Assembly (NCBI GenBank): GCA_002314055.1
Contig: DCBP01000009.1
Location: 1-17,916 of the forward strand
Reading direction: 5' to 3'
DNA: 17,916 nt
Source: Prevotella sp. UBA1104
Lineage (GTDB): Bacteria > Bacteroidota > Bacteroidia > Bacteroidales > Bacteroidaceae
Each line of letters opens with the position of its first letter. The stretch's first letter is position 1. This document shows positions 1 through 7,013 of the stretch, piece by piece. A program made the translations under genes and the position numbers. Below the pieces are notes generated by a model. It was given only the letters and a program-made list of their open reading frames with translations. It was not told the DNA's origin and made no database searches.

Positions 1-617
1 TCACTCATGCCGTTACGAAAGGGCTTAACCCGAATGTAGAAATGAAAGATTCGGGAGTGGAATGGATTGGAGAAGTGCCAAAGCATTGGGAGATTAAAAA
101 GCTAAAGTACATCACATTTTTGCAAAGTGGAGATACAATAAAGCCTTCTGATTTTAAGGATGAAGGTGAATATCCAGTATATGGTGGTAATGGCTTTAGG
201 GGCTATACAGATAAGTACACAAACGAGGGTTTACATGTTTTAATAGGAAGACAAGGGGCTTTATGTGGTAATATTAATTATGCGAATGGGCGATTCTATG
301 CCTCGGAACATGCTATAGTTTCTTATCCTTTGCATGGAGAAAATGTTGTATGGTTAGGAGAAACAATGCGTACTTGTGATTTTAATAGATATTCGCAAAC
401 GGCAGCACAACCAGGAATCGCAGTGAATGTAATTAAAAATATAGCTTTTCCTTATCCTTCCATAAAAGAGCAAAATGATATAGCCAATTATCTTAATAAA
501 AGATGTGCTTCAATTGATAATGTTCTTTCCAAAGCCCAACACCAAGTGGAACTCTTGCAGGAATACAAGCAGAGTCTCATCACTGAAGTTGTAACAGGCA
601 AGCGTAAGGTCTCTTGA
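1..617 (+). CDS. hsdS: Type I restriction-modification specificity subunit HsdS, 5' partial
   Basis: This is the DNA-recognition subunit of a type I restriction-modification complex, which pairs with HsdM to methylate and with HsdR to cleave DNA. The frame is open from base 3, upstream of the first in-frame ATG at 42, and reads HAVTKGLNPNVEMKDSGVEW. That is the usual HsdS linker between the central helical repeat and the second target-recognition domain, so the gene starts outside the window and 204 residues are visible. The domain contains YPVYGGNGFRGYTDKY and a later QPGIAVNVIKNIAFPYPSIKEQ segment. It ends with the conserved coiled coil, finishing in QSLITEVVTGKRKVS, which mirrors the central repeat (THAVTKGLN) at the left edge. 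The stop at 615-617 lies 21 bases before the nuclease gene, in the same direction. hsdM is expected on the left. The first target-recognition domain cannot be seen. Confidence 0.93.
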   Translation, partial: THAVTKGLNPNVEMKDSGVEWIGEVPKHWEIKKLKYITFLQSGDTIKPSDFKDEGEYPVYGGNGFRGYTDKYTNEGLHVLIGRQGALCGNINYANGRFYASEHAIVSYPLHGENVVWLGETMRTCDFNRYSQTAAQPGIAVNVIKNIAFPYPSIKEQNDIANYLNKRCASIDNVLSKAQHQVELLQEYKQSLITEVVTGKRKVS

Positions 618-626
618 TGATAATCT

Positions 627-652
627 AATTCGTCGGTCATGACCGACGAATT
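627..652. repeat. Perfect 26-bp palindrome around the start codon of the DUF1016 gene
   Basis: The two 13-base halves are exact reverse complements, centred between 639 and 640 (core GTCGGTCATGACCGAC). The ATG of the downstream gene starts at 639, so in mRNA it would sit at the tip of the hairpin. A second, slightly diverged copy is at 1713-1734. The shared sequence continues through GAATTGCAA and, less well, to ATATTTAT. Confidence 0.9.
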
Positions 653-1733
653 GCAAGAAGCAAAGGATATTTATATAAAATATAACATGATAGATAAAAA
701 TAAACAAGACATCACTCTTCAAGGTTTTGTCAACGAAATAAAATCCATTATCAACACAGCTCGTACCAATGCCGTGCGCAGTGTTGACTTTTGCCGAGTA
801 CAAATGTACTGGGCTATAGGGCAACGTATTGTAGAAAAAGAACAGCAAGGAAAAGAACGTGCCGAATATGGCAAGTTCCTAATAAAGAGTCTTGCTAAGG
901 AAATTGAGCCAGAATATGGAAGTGGATTTGGAGAGCGACAACTTAACTTTTGTCGTCAATTTTACAAAACTTATCCAATTGTGAACGCACTGCGTTCACA
1001 ATTGAATTGGTCGCAATACAGAATGCTTATACAAATCCCTGACCCCGACAAGCGAGAGTATTATGAGTTGGAGGCTGTGAACGAAGGATGGACAGGACGT
1101 CAGCTTGAACGCCAAATCAACTCTATGCTGTACGAACGTCTATTGATGAGCAACGATAAGGAGTCTGTACTTGCCGTGGCACGCAAAGAACGCATACCTG
1201 AGACACCACAGGAGATTATAAAAGACCCAATGGTGTTGGAGTTCTTGGGCTTGGAACGTAAAGCCTCTTATTATGAGAAGGATTTGGAGAGTGCCATCAT
1301 CTCACATATAGCCGACTTCTTGCTCGAAATGGGCAAGGGCTTTTCTTTTGTTGCCAGGCAAAAGCGGCTTTTGATAGAAGATGATGAGTATTTTGCCGAT
1401 TTGGTCTTCTATAATCGCTTGCTACGTTCATTTGTGGTGATTGAGATAAAAAACCATAAACTGACACATCAAGACCTCGGGCAGTTGCAACTTTATGTAA
1501 ACTACTACGACCGTTATGAGAAGACTGCTGATGAGAATCCCACCATTGGCATTTTGCTCTGTACCGAAAAAAATGATACGGCAGTAAAACTTGCCTTGCC
1601 AGAAAATAACAAGACTATCCTTGCCAGCAAGTACCAACTCTATCTGCCAACAAAAGAACAGTTGATTTATGAAATCAACGAAGTGAAAAGAATGGCAGAA
1701 AGTGGAAGTAATTTCATCGGTCATGACCGATGA
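639..1733 (+). CDS. DUF1016 (YhcG-type) PD-(D/E)xK nuclease family protein
   Basis: A 364-residue member of the DUF1016/YhcG family, predicted nucleases often found inside type I restriction operons. The N-terminal half (about 25-190) has the family landmarks YWAIGQRIVEKEQQGKERAEYG, FGERQLNFCRQFY and LNWSQYRMLI. The C-terminal half (about 200-350) has FLGLERKASYYEKDLESAII followed by a PD-(D/E)xK core: Asp near 254 in FADLVFYN and the ExK of VVIEIKN near 269-271. The catalytic residues appear intact. The gene lies between hsdS and hsdR in one direction, so it is probably cotranscribed. Its biological role is not established from sequence; a defence or DNA-processing accessory is inferred from context. 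The start at 639 lies in a palindrome, and another palindrome sits inside the gene at 976-1004. The last codons overlap the hsdR start by 11 bases. Confidence 0.9.
   Translation: MTDELQEAKDIYIKYNMIDKNKQDITLQGFVNEIKSIINTARTNAVRSVDFCRVQMYWAIGQRIVEKEQQGKERAEYGKFLIKSLAKEIEPEYGSGFGERQLNFCRQFYKTYPIVNALRSQLNWSQYRMLIQIPDPDKREYYELEAVNEGWTGRQLERQINSMLYERLLMSNDKESVLAVARKERIPETPQEIIKDPMVLEFLGLERKASYYEKDLESAIISHIADFLLEMGKGFSFVARQKRLLIEDDEYFADLVFYNRLLRSFVVIEIKNHKLTHQDLGQLQLYVNYYDRYEKTADENPTIGILLCTEKNDTAVKLALPENNKTILASKYQLYLPTKEQLIYEINEVKRMAESGSNFIGHDR
976..1004. repeat. 29-bp inverted repeat inside the DUF1016 coding region
   Basis: Two exact 14-base arms (CAATTGTGAACGCA and its reverse complement) flank a single C. 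The repeat encodes part of PIVNALRSQLNWS, just before the conserved LxWxxYRxLI motif. The frame stays open across it. Confidence 0.85.
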
Positions 1734-1734
1734 A
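1713..1734. repeat. 22-bp palindrome spanning the DUF1016 stop and an hsdR start codon
   Basis: A perfect palindrome with core CATCGGTCATGACCGATG, centred between 1723 and 1724. It is the second copy of the module at 627-652. The ATG at 1723 is in frame with hsdR and gives MTDELQ, the same first six residues as the DUF1016 protein. The TGA of the upstream gene (1731-1733) lies in the right arm. Confidence 0.88.
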
Positions 1735-4700
1735 TTGCAAAATACAAAAGAATATTTATTTCAAGATATAAAACTAACAACAATGGATAATCTCTTGAAC
1801 GAAACAACTTTTGAGGAGCATATTGCAAGTTATCTTGCTAATAGCGACCTCTACAACCAAAGAAGCAGCGCACAGTTTGATATAGAAAAGCTGTGTGATG
1901 TGGAGATGCTAGAGCTGTTCCTGCGCCAGCAGCCTGTTTTGTGGGCAAAATTATCCAAGCATTTCCCAGGACAGGAAACGGCAACAGTAATCCGTGAATA
2001 CAATAAACGTATTGACAGAGGAGAAAGCATCCTTACAATCATGCGTAAAGGTTTTACGGTTAGTGGTGCAAAAGTGAAGTTTTGCCAGTTCAAGCCTGTT
2101 CTTGAAAGTGAAGAGACGGACAATTATCGGCTTTATCGCGCCAACCGTTTCAGTGTTGTACGCCAAATGCGCTATTCTTTAGGCAAGGACAGCGGCAACG
2201 AACTGGATATGTGTATCTTGCTGAACGGCATACCACTGTTTACTTTCGAGCTGAAAAACGAAGGCACAGGCCAGAACTATACACACGGCATAAAGCAATA
2301 CAAGGAGAACCGCAATCCGCAGAATCGCATGTTGCGTAACTGCTTGGTACATTTCGTGATGGACAATCAGTATGTGTTTATGACCACAAAGTTGAATGGC
2401 GAAGAAACATCGTTCCTGCCATTCAATCGTGAGGCTGTCAATCCTCCAATCGAAGGCGAATACCCCACAGCCTATATGTGGCAGGATATACTACAAGCCG
2501 ACTCCGTACTCGACATACTTGACAACTTCATAAAGCGGTACGAAGAGACATACGAGGAAGAAATCAACGGTAAAAAGGAACAAAAGAAACGTATAGTAGT
2601 TATCTTCCCTCGCTTTCATCAGCTTCGTGCAGTACGCAAACTGCGTCGATTGGTTCGTGAGGAAGGTCCTGGCAATAACTACTTGGTTCAACACTCTGCA
2701 GGAAGTGGAAAAACAAAGACGATGGCCTGGCTTGCGCATCAGCTTGCCAACATGGCTAATGCTGACAAGACATCCATTTTTGACAGCATCATCATGGTGA
2801 CAGACCGTATTGTGCTCAATCGCAATATGGCGGAGGATGTGGTGAACTTCGAGACAACGGCAGGAACAGTGAAGGACATACGCAAAGGCTCCAAGAAATT
2901 GGCTGATGCCTTGAACGGTGAAAACAGAATCATCATATCTACTGTTCAGAAATTTGCCTATGCCCTTGATTATCTCAAACATGAGAAGTCTAAGAAGTAT
3001 GCAATAATTGTTGACGAGGCACATACTGCAGTTGGCAACGAGGCAGCAAAAGACCTGGTTAATGCCCTTTCAACCAAGGAAGACTTGGAGAAGATTGGAG
3101 ATTATGACCCAGAGGAATACGACAGTCCGCTTGATGCACTGATGGCTCAGATGCAGAGCTATAGAAAGATGATGAAACATATCTCGTATTTTGCCTTCAC
3201 AGCAACGCCAAAAGACAAGACTTATGTACTCTATGGCAAGGACGGCAAGGAGCCACACGACTTGTATTCCATGAAACAGGCCATAGACGAGAAGTTTATC
3301 CTTGACGTGACGCAGAACTACAAAAGCTATAAGACCAAATTTGAGTTGATAGAGAAGCATCCAGACGAAGACAAGGACAAACTCTTTGAACAAAAGAAAG
3401 CCTTGAAGGTGATTGGTGAGTGGTTGGGCAAGAACAAGTATATCAAGTTGAGAAAAGCGAGCATGATAGTTGACCAGTTCATGAAGCATACAATCAAAAA
3501 GATAAACCATCAAGCAAAAGCAATGGTTGTGTGTGACTCTCGACAGTCGGCTGCCGACTACAAGCAAATCATAGATCGCATTATCAAGGAGGAGTATCAT
3601 GGTTCCATTAAGACCTTGGTGGCTTTCACGGGTTATGTTATCGACAGCAATGGCAATAAATGTACCGAGGCAAACATGAATGACGATGGCGTTACGGACA
3701 ATGACATCGCCGAGAAGTTCAAGGAAGACGATTACAAGATTTTGATTGTTGCCGAGAAGTTCCAAACCGGTTTCGACCAAAAGTTGCTTCATACCATGTT
3801 CGTTGATCGTAGCTTGGGTGGCATCCAGTGCATTCAGACCCTGTCACGATTGAATCGTACCTATTGGCCATACAAGGAAGACACGCTTGTGGTGGACTTC
3901 CGCAATGATGAGGATTCTGTAAAAAAGGCTTTCAACAAGTACTACACCGTGACGACACTTATGGGTGACGTGGATGAACAACGTGTGTATACATTGAAAG
4001 AAGATGTTGAAAGGTGGAACATTTTCAATGAAGATGAGATAAACGATGTTTGCAGCAGGATGATAGATAAGGTGAGAGTGAGTGGAGTTCCGTCTATCCT
4101 TTTGAAAATTGTGAAAGAGAGAGTGGCTCCGTTGTCGGATGAAGACAAGGACAAGTATCGAAAGGAGGTGAACCGTTTTGTCCGCCAGTATGGTTTCTTG
4201 GCTCAACTCATGGACTTCACAGACCCAGAGTTGGAGAAGTTCTATGTATTCTGCAAGGTGTTCTATAAGTATTTGCCATACACCAAAGAAACCCTGCCGA
4301 TGGAGCTGATGGGCATGATAGACTTGGACAAGTTGAGAATACAGCTTTCTTTTGATGGAGCTATCGAACTCGAAGATTCCCCTACGGAGTTGAAGGCAAC
4401 ACGTATAGGTGAGGTCGGAAAGAAAGTGGAGGACGAGAAGAAAACCGTGGCAGAGCTTCTTGATATGGTGAACAGTCCTTTCGCCTCGATTCTCAATGAG
4501 AATGACAAGATTATCAAGCAAATATGGGAAGAGTTGCTGAGTGACCCAGAGGTGGTTGATGCCGCACGAGCTGGCAACTCATACGATGTTATGGTAAACA
4601 TCTGTAAGGAGAAGTTTGGCGATGCCATCATCGACCAGATAGACAAGTATTATCACTTCAAGGAAATATTGGACAAGGAGAAGGGCTTTGCCTTGACCTT

Positions 4701-5412
4701 GGTAGGGAAGTTTGTTGAGGCTGTAGCGAAGCAAGCTGCCGCAACTTCAAGTTTTATATATGATGAAGCCGTGCTGAAGGAAAAGCTCGTCGAGGTTATG
4801 CAGGGAGAGATGGCTGGTGTTTGTAGCAAGATGAGAAGTTTGCCAGAGATCATCGACAATCTCTTCTTTGTGCTGAACACTGTTAGCATTCCAAAACTGG
4901 ATGGCATAGACATGCTGTTGAAGGAAGCGTTGAACAATATCTACGCCAATCCAAATATCACTCCAATAGTAAGATATACCTTCTTCAACTCGCTGGTTCA
5001 GAAATATGAGGCATTCTTGAAGAAACTCTATTTCTTGATGAATGATGACGAGATTCAAGGTCAGGACGGCAAGGAACCTGGTCTTGCCGATGCCATCCAT
5101 GCTTTCAAGTGTCTGTGGAACTTGAAGTATTCCACGGATGATGATGGCAAGAAGTTCTCTACTTATCTCCAGATGGTTAGAAACTGGAGAAATGACGAGG
5201 CGCATAATGCCCCTTGTTCGTCAGATGAGGAAGTGAACGCAGGTATCAAGATTGTTACAGCATTGTATCTTTATGTTACCGCTTACTCTATCACAGACTT
5301 GGAGATGGCAGGTCGAGATGGGGATGGAGCTGCCGAGGTTGTTCCATATAAACTTCCAGAGGACAAAGGTTCTTCTTACGCCTTTGCGGCAGAGGAAAAG
5401 CATCGTGATTAA
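1723..5412 (+). CDS. hsdR: Type I restriction endonuclease subunit R (HsdR)
   Basis: The motor and nuclease subunit of the type I system, which translocates DNA with ATP and cuts unmethylated DNA. From the start at 1723 it has 1229 residues. The nuclease domain carries ELDMCILLNGIPLFTFELKN (Asp plus ExK near 175). Next come superfamily 2 helicase motifs: Walker A SAGSGKTKT (about 325-333), VDEAH (about 429), FTATP (about 493), and LIVAEKFQTGFDQ and QTLSRLNRTY (about 680-713). A helical C-terminal region follows, ending with RNDEAHNAP. Start choice is uncertain. GTG 1702 would overlap the previous gene by 32 bases, ATG 1723 sits in the duplicated palindrome, and ATG 1783 (MDNLLNETTFEEHIA) begins where family similarity is expected. 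The frame is uninterrupted and the gene looks functional. Confidence 0.95.
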   Translation: MTDELQNTKEYLFQDIKLTTMDNLLNETTFEEHIASYLANSDLYNQRSSAQFDIEKLCDVEMLELFLRQQPVLWAKLSKHFPGQETATVIREYNKRIDRGESILTIMRKGFTVSGAKVKFCQFKPVLESEETDNYRLYRANRFSVVRQMRYSLGKDSGNELDMCILLNGIPLFTFELKNEGTGQNYTHGIKQYKENRNPQNRMLRNCLVHFVMDNQYVFMTTKLNGEETSFLPFNREAVNPPIEGEYPTAYMWQDILQADSVLDILDNFIKRYEETYEEEINGKKEQKKRIVVIFPRFHQLRAVRKLRRLVREEGPGNNYLVQHSAGSGKTKTMAWLAHQLANMANADKTSIFDSIIMVTDRIVLNRNMAEDVVNFETTAGTVKDIRKGSKKLADALNGENRIIISTVQKFAYALDYLKHEKSKKYAIIVDEAHTAVGNEAAKDLVNALSTKEDLEKIGDYDPEEYDSPLDALMAQMQSYRKMMKHISYFAFTATPKDKTYVLYGKDGKEPHDLYSMKQAIDEKFILDVTQNYKSYKTKFELIEKHPDEDKDKLFEQKKALKVIGEWLGKNKYIKLRKASMIVDQFMKHTIKKINHQAKAMVVCDSRQSAADYKQIIDRIIKEEYHGSIKTLVAFTGYVIDSNGNKCTEANMNDDGVTDNDIAEKFKEDDYKILIVAEKFQTGFDQKLLHTMFVDRSLGGIQCIQTLSRLNRTYWPYKEDTLVVDFRNDEDSVKKAFNKYYTVTTLMGDVDEQRVYTLKEDVERWNIFNEDEINDVCSRMIDKVRVSGVPSILLKIVKERVAPLSDEDKDKYRKEVNRFVRQYGFLAQLMDFTDPELEKFYVFCKVFYKYLPYTKETLPMELMGMIDLDKLRIQLSFDGAIELEDSPTELKATRIGEVGKKVEDEKKTVAELLDMVNSPFASILNENDKIIKQIWEELLSDPEVVDAARAGNSYDVMVNICKEKFGDAIIDQIDKYYHFKEILDKEKGFALTLVGKFVEAVAKQAAATSSFIYDEAVLKEKLVEVMQGEMAGVCSKMRSLPEIIDNLFFVLNTVSIPKLDGIDMLLKEALNNIYANPNITPIVRYTFFNSLVQKYEAFLKKLYFLMNDDEIQGQDGKEPGLADAIHAFKCLWNLKYSTDDDGKKFSTYLQMVRNWRNDEAHNAPCSSDEEVNAGIKIVTALYLYVTAYSITDLEMAGRDGDGAAEVVPYKLPEDKGSSYAFAAEEKHRD

Positions 5413-5420
5413 AAAATAAA

Positions 5421-5451
5421 TTGGTTAGTGCAGAAAGGCTGCACTGACCAA
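5421..5451 (+). terminator. Hairpin terminator candidate after hsdR
   Basis: Thirteen-base arms (TTGGTTAGTGCAG and CTGCACTGACCAA, one G-T wobble) flank a 5-base loop, 9 bases after the hsdR stop. Only a weak T-tract follows (ACTTTT), so it could also be an mRNA-stabilising hairpin or a repeat. Confidence 0.55.
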
Positions 5452-5480
5452 TGTTACTTTTGCAAGCAAAATAACGGAGT

Positions 5481-5612
5481 ATGGAAAAAATAGCAAGAAT
5501 CTGTTGGAATACCCATGATTGGAAGAGACCTTCGGGAAGCGAGGGCAAATCCCAATCTGATGGCTCTTATGAGAAGAAAATAGGCTTTGGGCATGAGATA
5601 CGTCCTCGTTGA
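5481..5612 (+). pseudogene. Truncated 43-codon N-terminal remnant, ICWNTxxWKRPSG-type
   Basis: A short frame beginning at ATG 5481 reads MEKIARICWNTHDWKRPSG, then EGKS, SYEKK and GFGHE, before ending IRPR-stop. From memory, this spacing (ICWNT, WKRPSG, GKS, SYE, GFGHEEW) is the N-terminus of a longer family found near restriction and HNH-type genes, in which EEWLFD-like residues follow GHE. Here the similarity stops right after GHE, so it looks like the left end of a gene cut off by a deletion or recombination. A Bacteroidetes -7 box (TACTTTTG, 5455-5462) lies upstream, so the fragment may still be transcribed. The family assignment is recalled rather than searched. Confidence 0.5.
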
Positions 5613-5615
5613 AAA

Positions 5616-5710
5616 GTGTGAGGGGTAAGCATCGACCCCTCACACTATCCCTCACACCTCAGAGCTCCGATAAACAGAGGCTTTCAAGACGATTGGTGAG
5701 GGTGTGAGGG
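5616..5710. repeat. Cluster of inverted GTGTGAGGG repeats
   Basis: GTGTGAGGGGT (5616-5626) and ACCCCTCACAC (5635-5645) form a perfect 11-bp stem with an 8-base loop. A second pair, CCCTCACACC just after it and GGTGTGAGGG at 5701-5710, brackets about 40 bases. No coding frame is convincing here. The cluster lies between the truncated gene and the MITE. Confidence 0.7.
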
Positions 5711-5731
5711 TAAAATCACCAAAAAACATTT

Positions 5732-5871
5732 GGCTCTTCTCAAATTTTAGTACATTTATGTATATAGGTTTGAGGAGACATTTATCACTATACGTAAAAT
5801 GGAGTTCTGGAATTTGTCTGATGACGTTTTTCTATAAAAGAAAGAACTTGTACTAAAATTTGAGAAGAACC
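5732..5871. mobile_element. 140-bp MITE with ISL3-like ends
   Basis: The element starts GGCTCTTCTCAAATTTTAGT and ends with the reverse complement. The 23-base ends (5732-5754 and 5849-5871) match at 22 of 23 positions. It is flanked by a perfect 8-bp direct repeat AAACATTT (5724-5731 and 5872-5879), a target-site duplication. The GGCTCTT ends and 8-bp duplication fit the ISL3 insertion-sequence family (recalled). At 140 bp it has no room for a transposase, so it would be mobilised in trans. It ends 125 bases before the next gene and may supply part of that gene's upstream region. Confidence 0.85.
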
Positions 5872-5996
5872 AAACATTTTTTGTTTTTTCTTTTGACTTT
5901 TGGACAAATTACAGTATAAAAACGGTTTTTTCAGATTGTTTTTGTATTTTTGTCGAAGAATAGTGAAAAACCATTGTAATAATATACAAAATAGTT

Positions 5997-6917
5997 ATGA
6001 CAAAAAAAATGCAAGACGAAAGACAATTGTCGCTTTTCGACGATAGCTTTTTCGATACACCAATAAAACAAGAAACCGAGAGCGGAGAGAAAACACTGCA
6101 CATAAGCAAAAAGGAAAAACTTTTCAGTGAAATGCAAGAAAAGGCAAGAATACAAATGGAAGGGGCGGAAAAGGCCGGTAATCTTATCTCCATAGAAATT
6201 CCTGTCAGCAGATTTAAGAGTGAAAATAAATCTGACATTAAAGAAGATAAGAAAATCCAAGTGCGCGAGAAAAGACAAAGGCTTAGAATATCTTTTCCCG
6301 ACGGAACACAAATCTGCAATACAAGTGCCACGCAGACAATGATTGATGCAATTTGCAAGATTGGAGCTGAAAGAGTTGCACAACTGAACATGGAAGTCTG
6401 CCATATACCATTGGTTTCACAAGAGGTTAATCCACGCTATGCCAAATGGACTAAAAAGATTGACGACAAATGGTTCTTGATGGCACAGAGCGATACAAGG
6501 CAGAAATACATGCAAATGGTGTCTGTCATCAATCAACTCGGAATGGATGTAAAGGTGGAACTTGGCGACTTTGACACTCTTGAACCCGTCTCTACAAAAA
6601 AGTCGGAGACTAAGCAAAAGAAGAAAAAGGTACAGCTTGAAGTTACATTGGACAATAAAGTTTTTACGCACGGGTCAGACACGATATTTACATTCCTGGA
6701 TGTAGTTGAACATATTGGTATAGACAAAGTGAAGAAGACGAACATCAAAGTTGGCAAGTTCCCTATCATTACAAGCAGCAAGGTAGCAAACAACCAAGTA
6801 GAAACAAGCACTGGTGAATGGCTTACCGTACCTACATTAGTGAAAGACAAATACAAGGTGTTGCGCGTCGTTTCGTCGATGACACACAACCCTATGGAAA
6901 TAAAGATTATTGAATAA
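5997..6917 (+). CDS. Unrecognised accessory protein with two copies of one domain
   Basis: A 306-residue protein I do not recognise. It has no signal peptide or membrane segment, so it is probably cytoplasmic. The first 93 residues are charged and likely disordered. Residues about 94-189 and 211-305 look like two copies of one fold. Each begins with a strand (RLRISFPDGT; QLEVTLDNKV), has a helix ending in IG and a basic residue plus Val (AICKIGAERV; VVEHIGIDKV), then an NxxV...P segment (NMEVCHIPLV; NIKVGKFPII). After a Trp-containing stretch each ends KYMQMVSVINQLGMDVKVEL or KYKVLRVVSSMTHNPMEIKI. A lysine-rich linker (about 200-212) joins them. The gene stands alone behind the restriction locus and MITE; a -7-like TATTTTTG is at 5945-5952. 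A role in defence or DNA binding is only suggested by position. Confidence 0.85.
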   Translation: MTKKMQDERQLSLFDDSFFDTPIKQETESGEKTLHISKKEKLFSEMQEKARIQMEGAEKAGNLISIEIPVSRFKSENKSDIKEDKKIQVREKRQRLRISFPDGTQICNTSATQTMIDAICKIGAERVAQLNMEVCHIPLVSQEVNPRYAKWTKKIDDKWFLMAQSDTRQKYMQMVSVINQLGMDVKVELGDFDTLEPVSTKKSETKQKKKKVQLEVTLDNKVFTHGSDTIFTFLDVVEHIGIDKVKKTNIKVGKFPIITSSKVANNQVETSTGEWLTVPTLVKDKYKVLRVVSSMTHNPMEIKIIE

Positions 6918-6954
6918 AAAAAGATTAGAATACATACAAACTAAAACTTTTGTG

Positions 6955-6962
6955 TAATTTTG
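6955..6962 (+). promoter_or_regulatory. Bacteroidetes -7 box upstream of the sigma-54 activator gene
   Basis: TAATTTTG followed by C matches the TAnnTTTG consensus. It lies 51 bases before the ATG at 7014. No clear TTTG -33 box is present at the expected distance, so only the -7 element supports it. Confidence 0.45.
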
Positions 6963-7013
6963 CATCCTGAAGATTGTAGCATGAATTTTTATTAGAGTTA
7001 AGGATAAGTTTTT

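Noticed and set aside
1702..1722. GTG at 1702 as the hsdR start (MEVISSVMTDELQ)
   Set aside because: It would overlap the previous gene by 32 bases. ATG 1723, in the duplicated palindrome, or ATG 1783 are better starts.
2491..4937. Several long open frames on the minus strand
   Set aside because: They lie wholly inside hsdR, which has continuous conserved motifs. Their translations are rich in His, Leu, Cys and Phe, as antisense shadow frames usually are.
5909..6404. Two overlapping minus-strand frames of about 160 residues
   Set aside because: Antisense to the start of the 306-residue protein; hydrophobic, Phe/Ser/Cys-rich translations without domain features.
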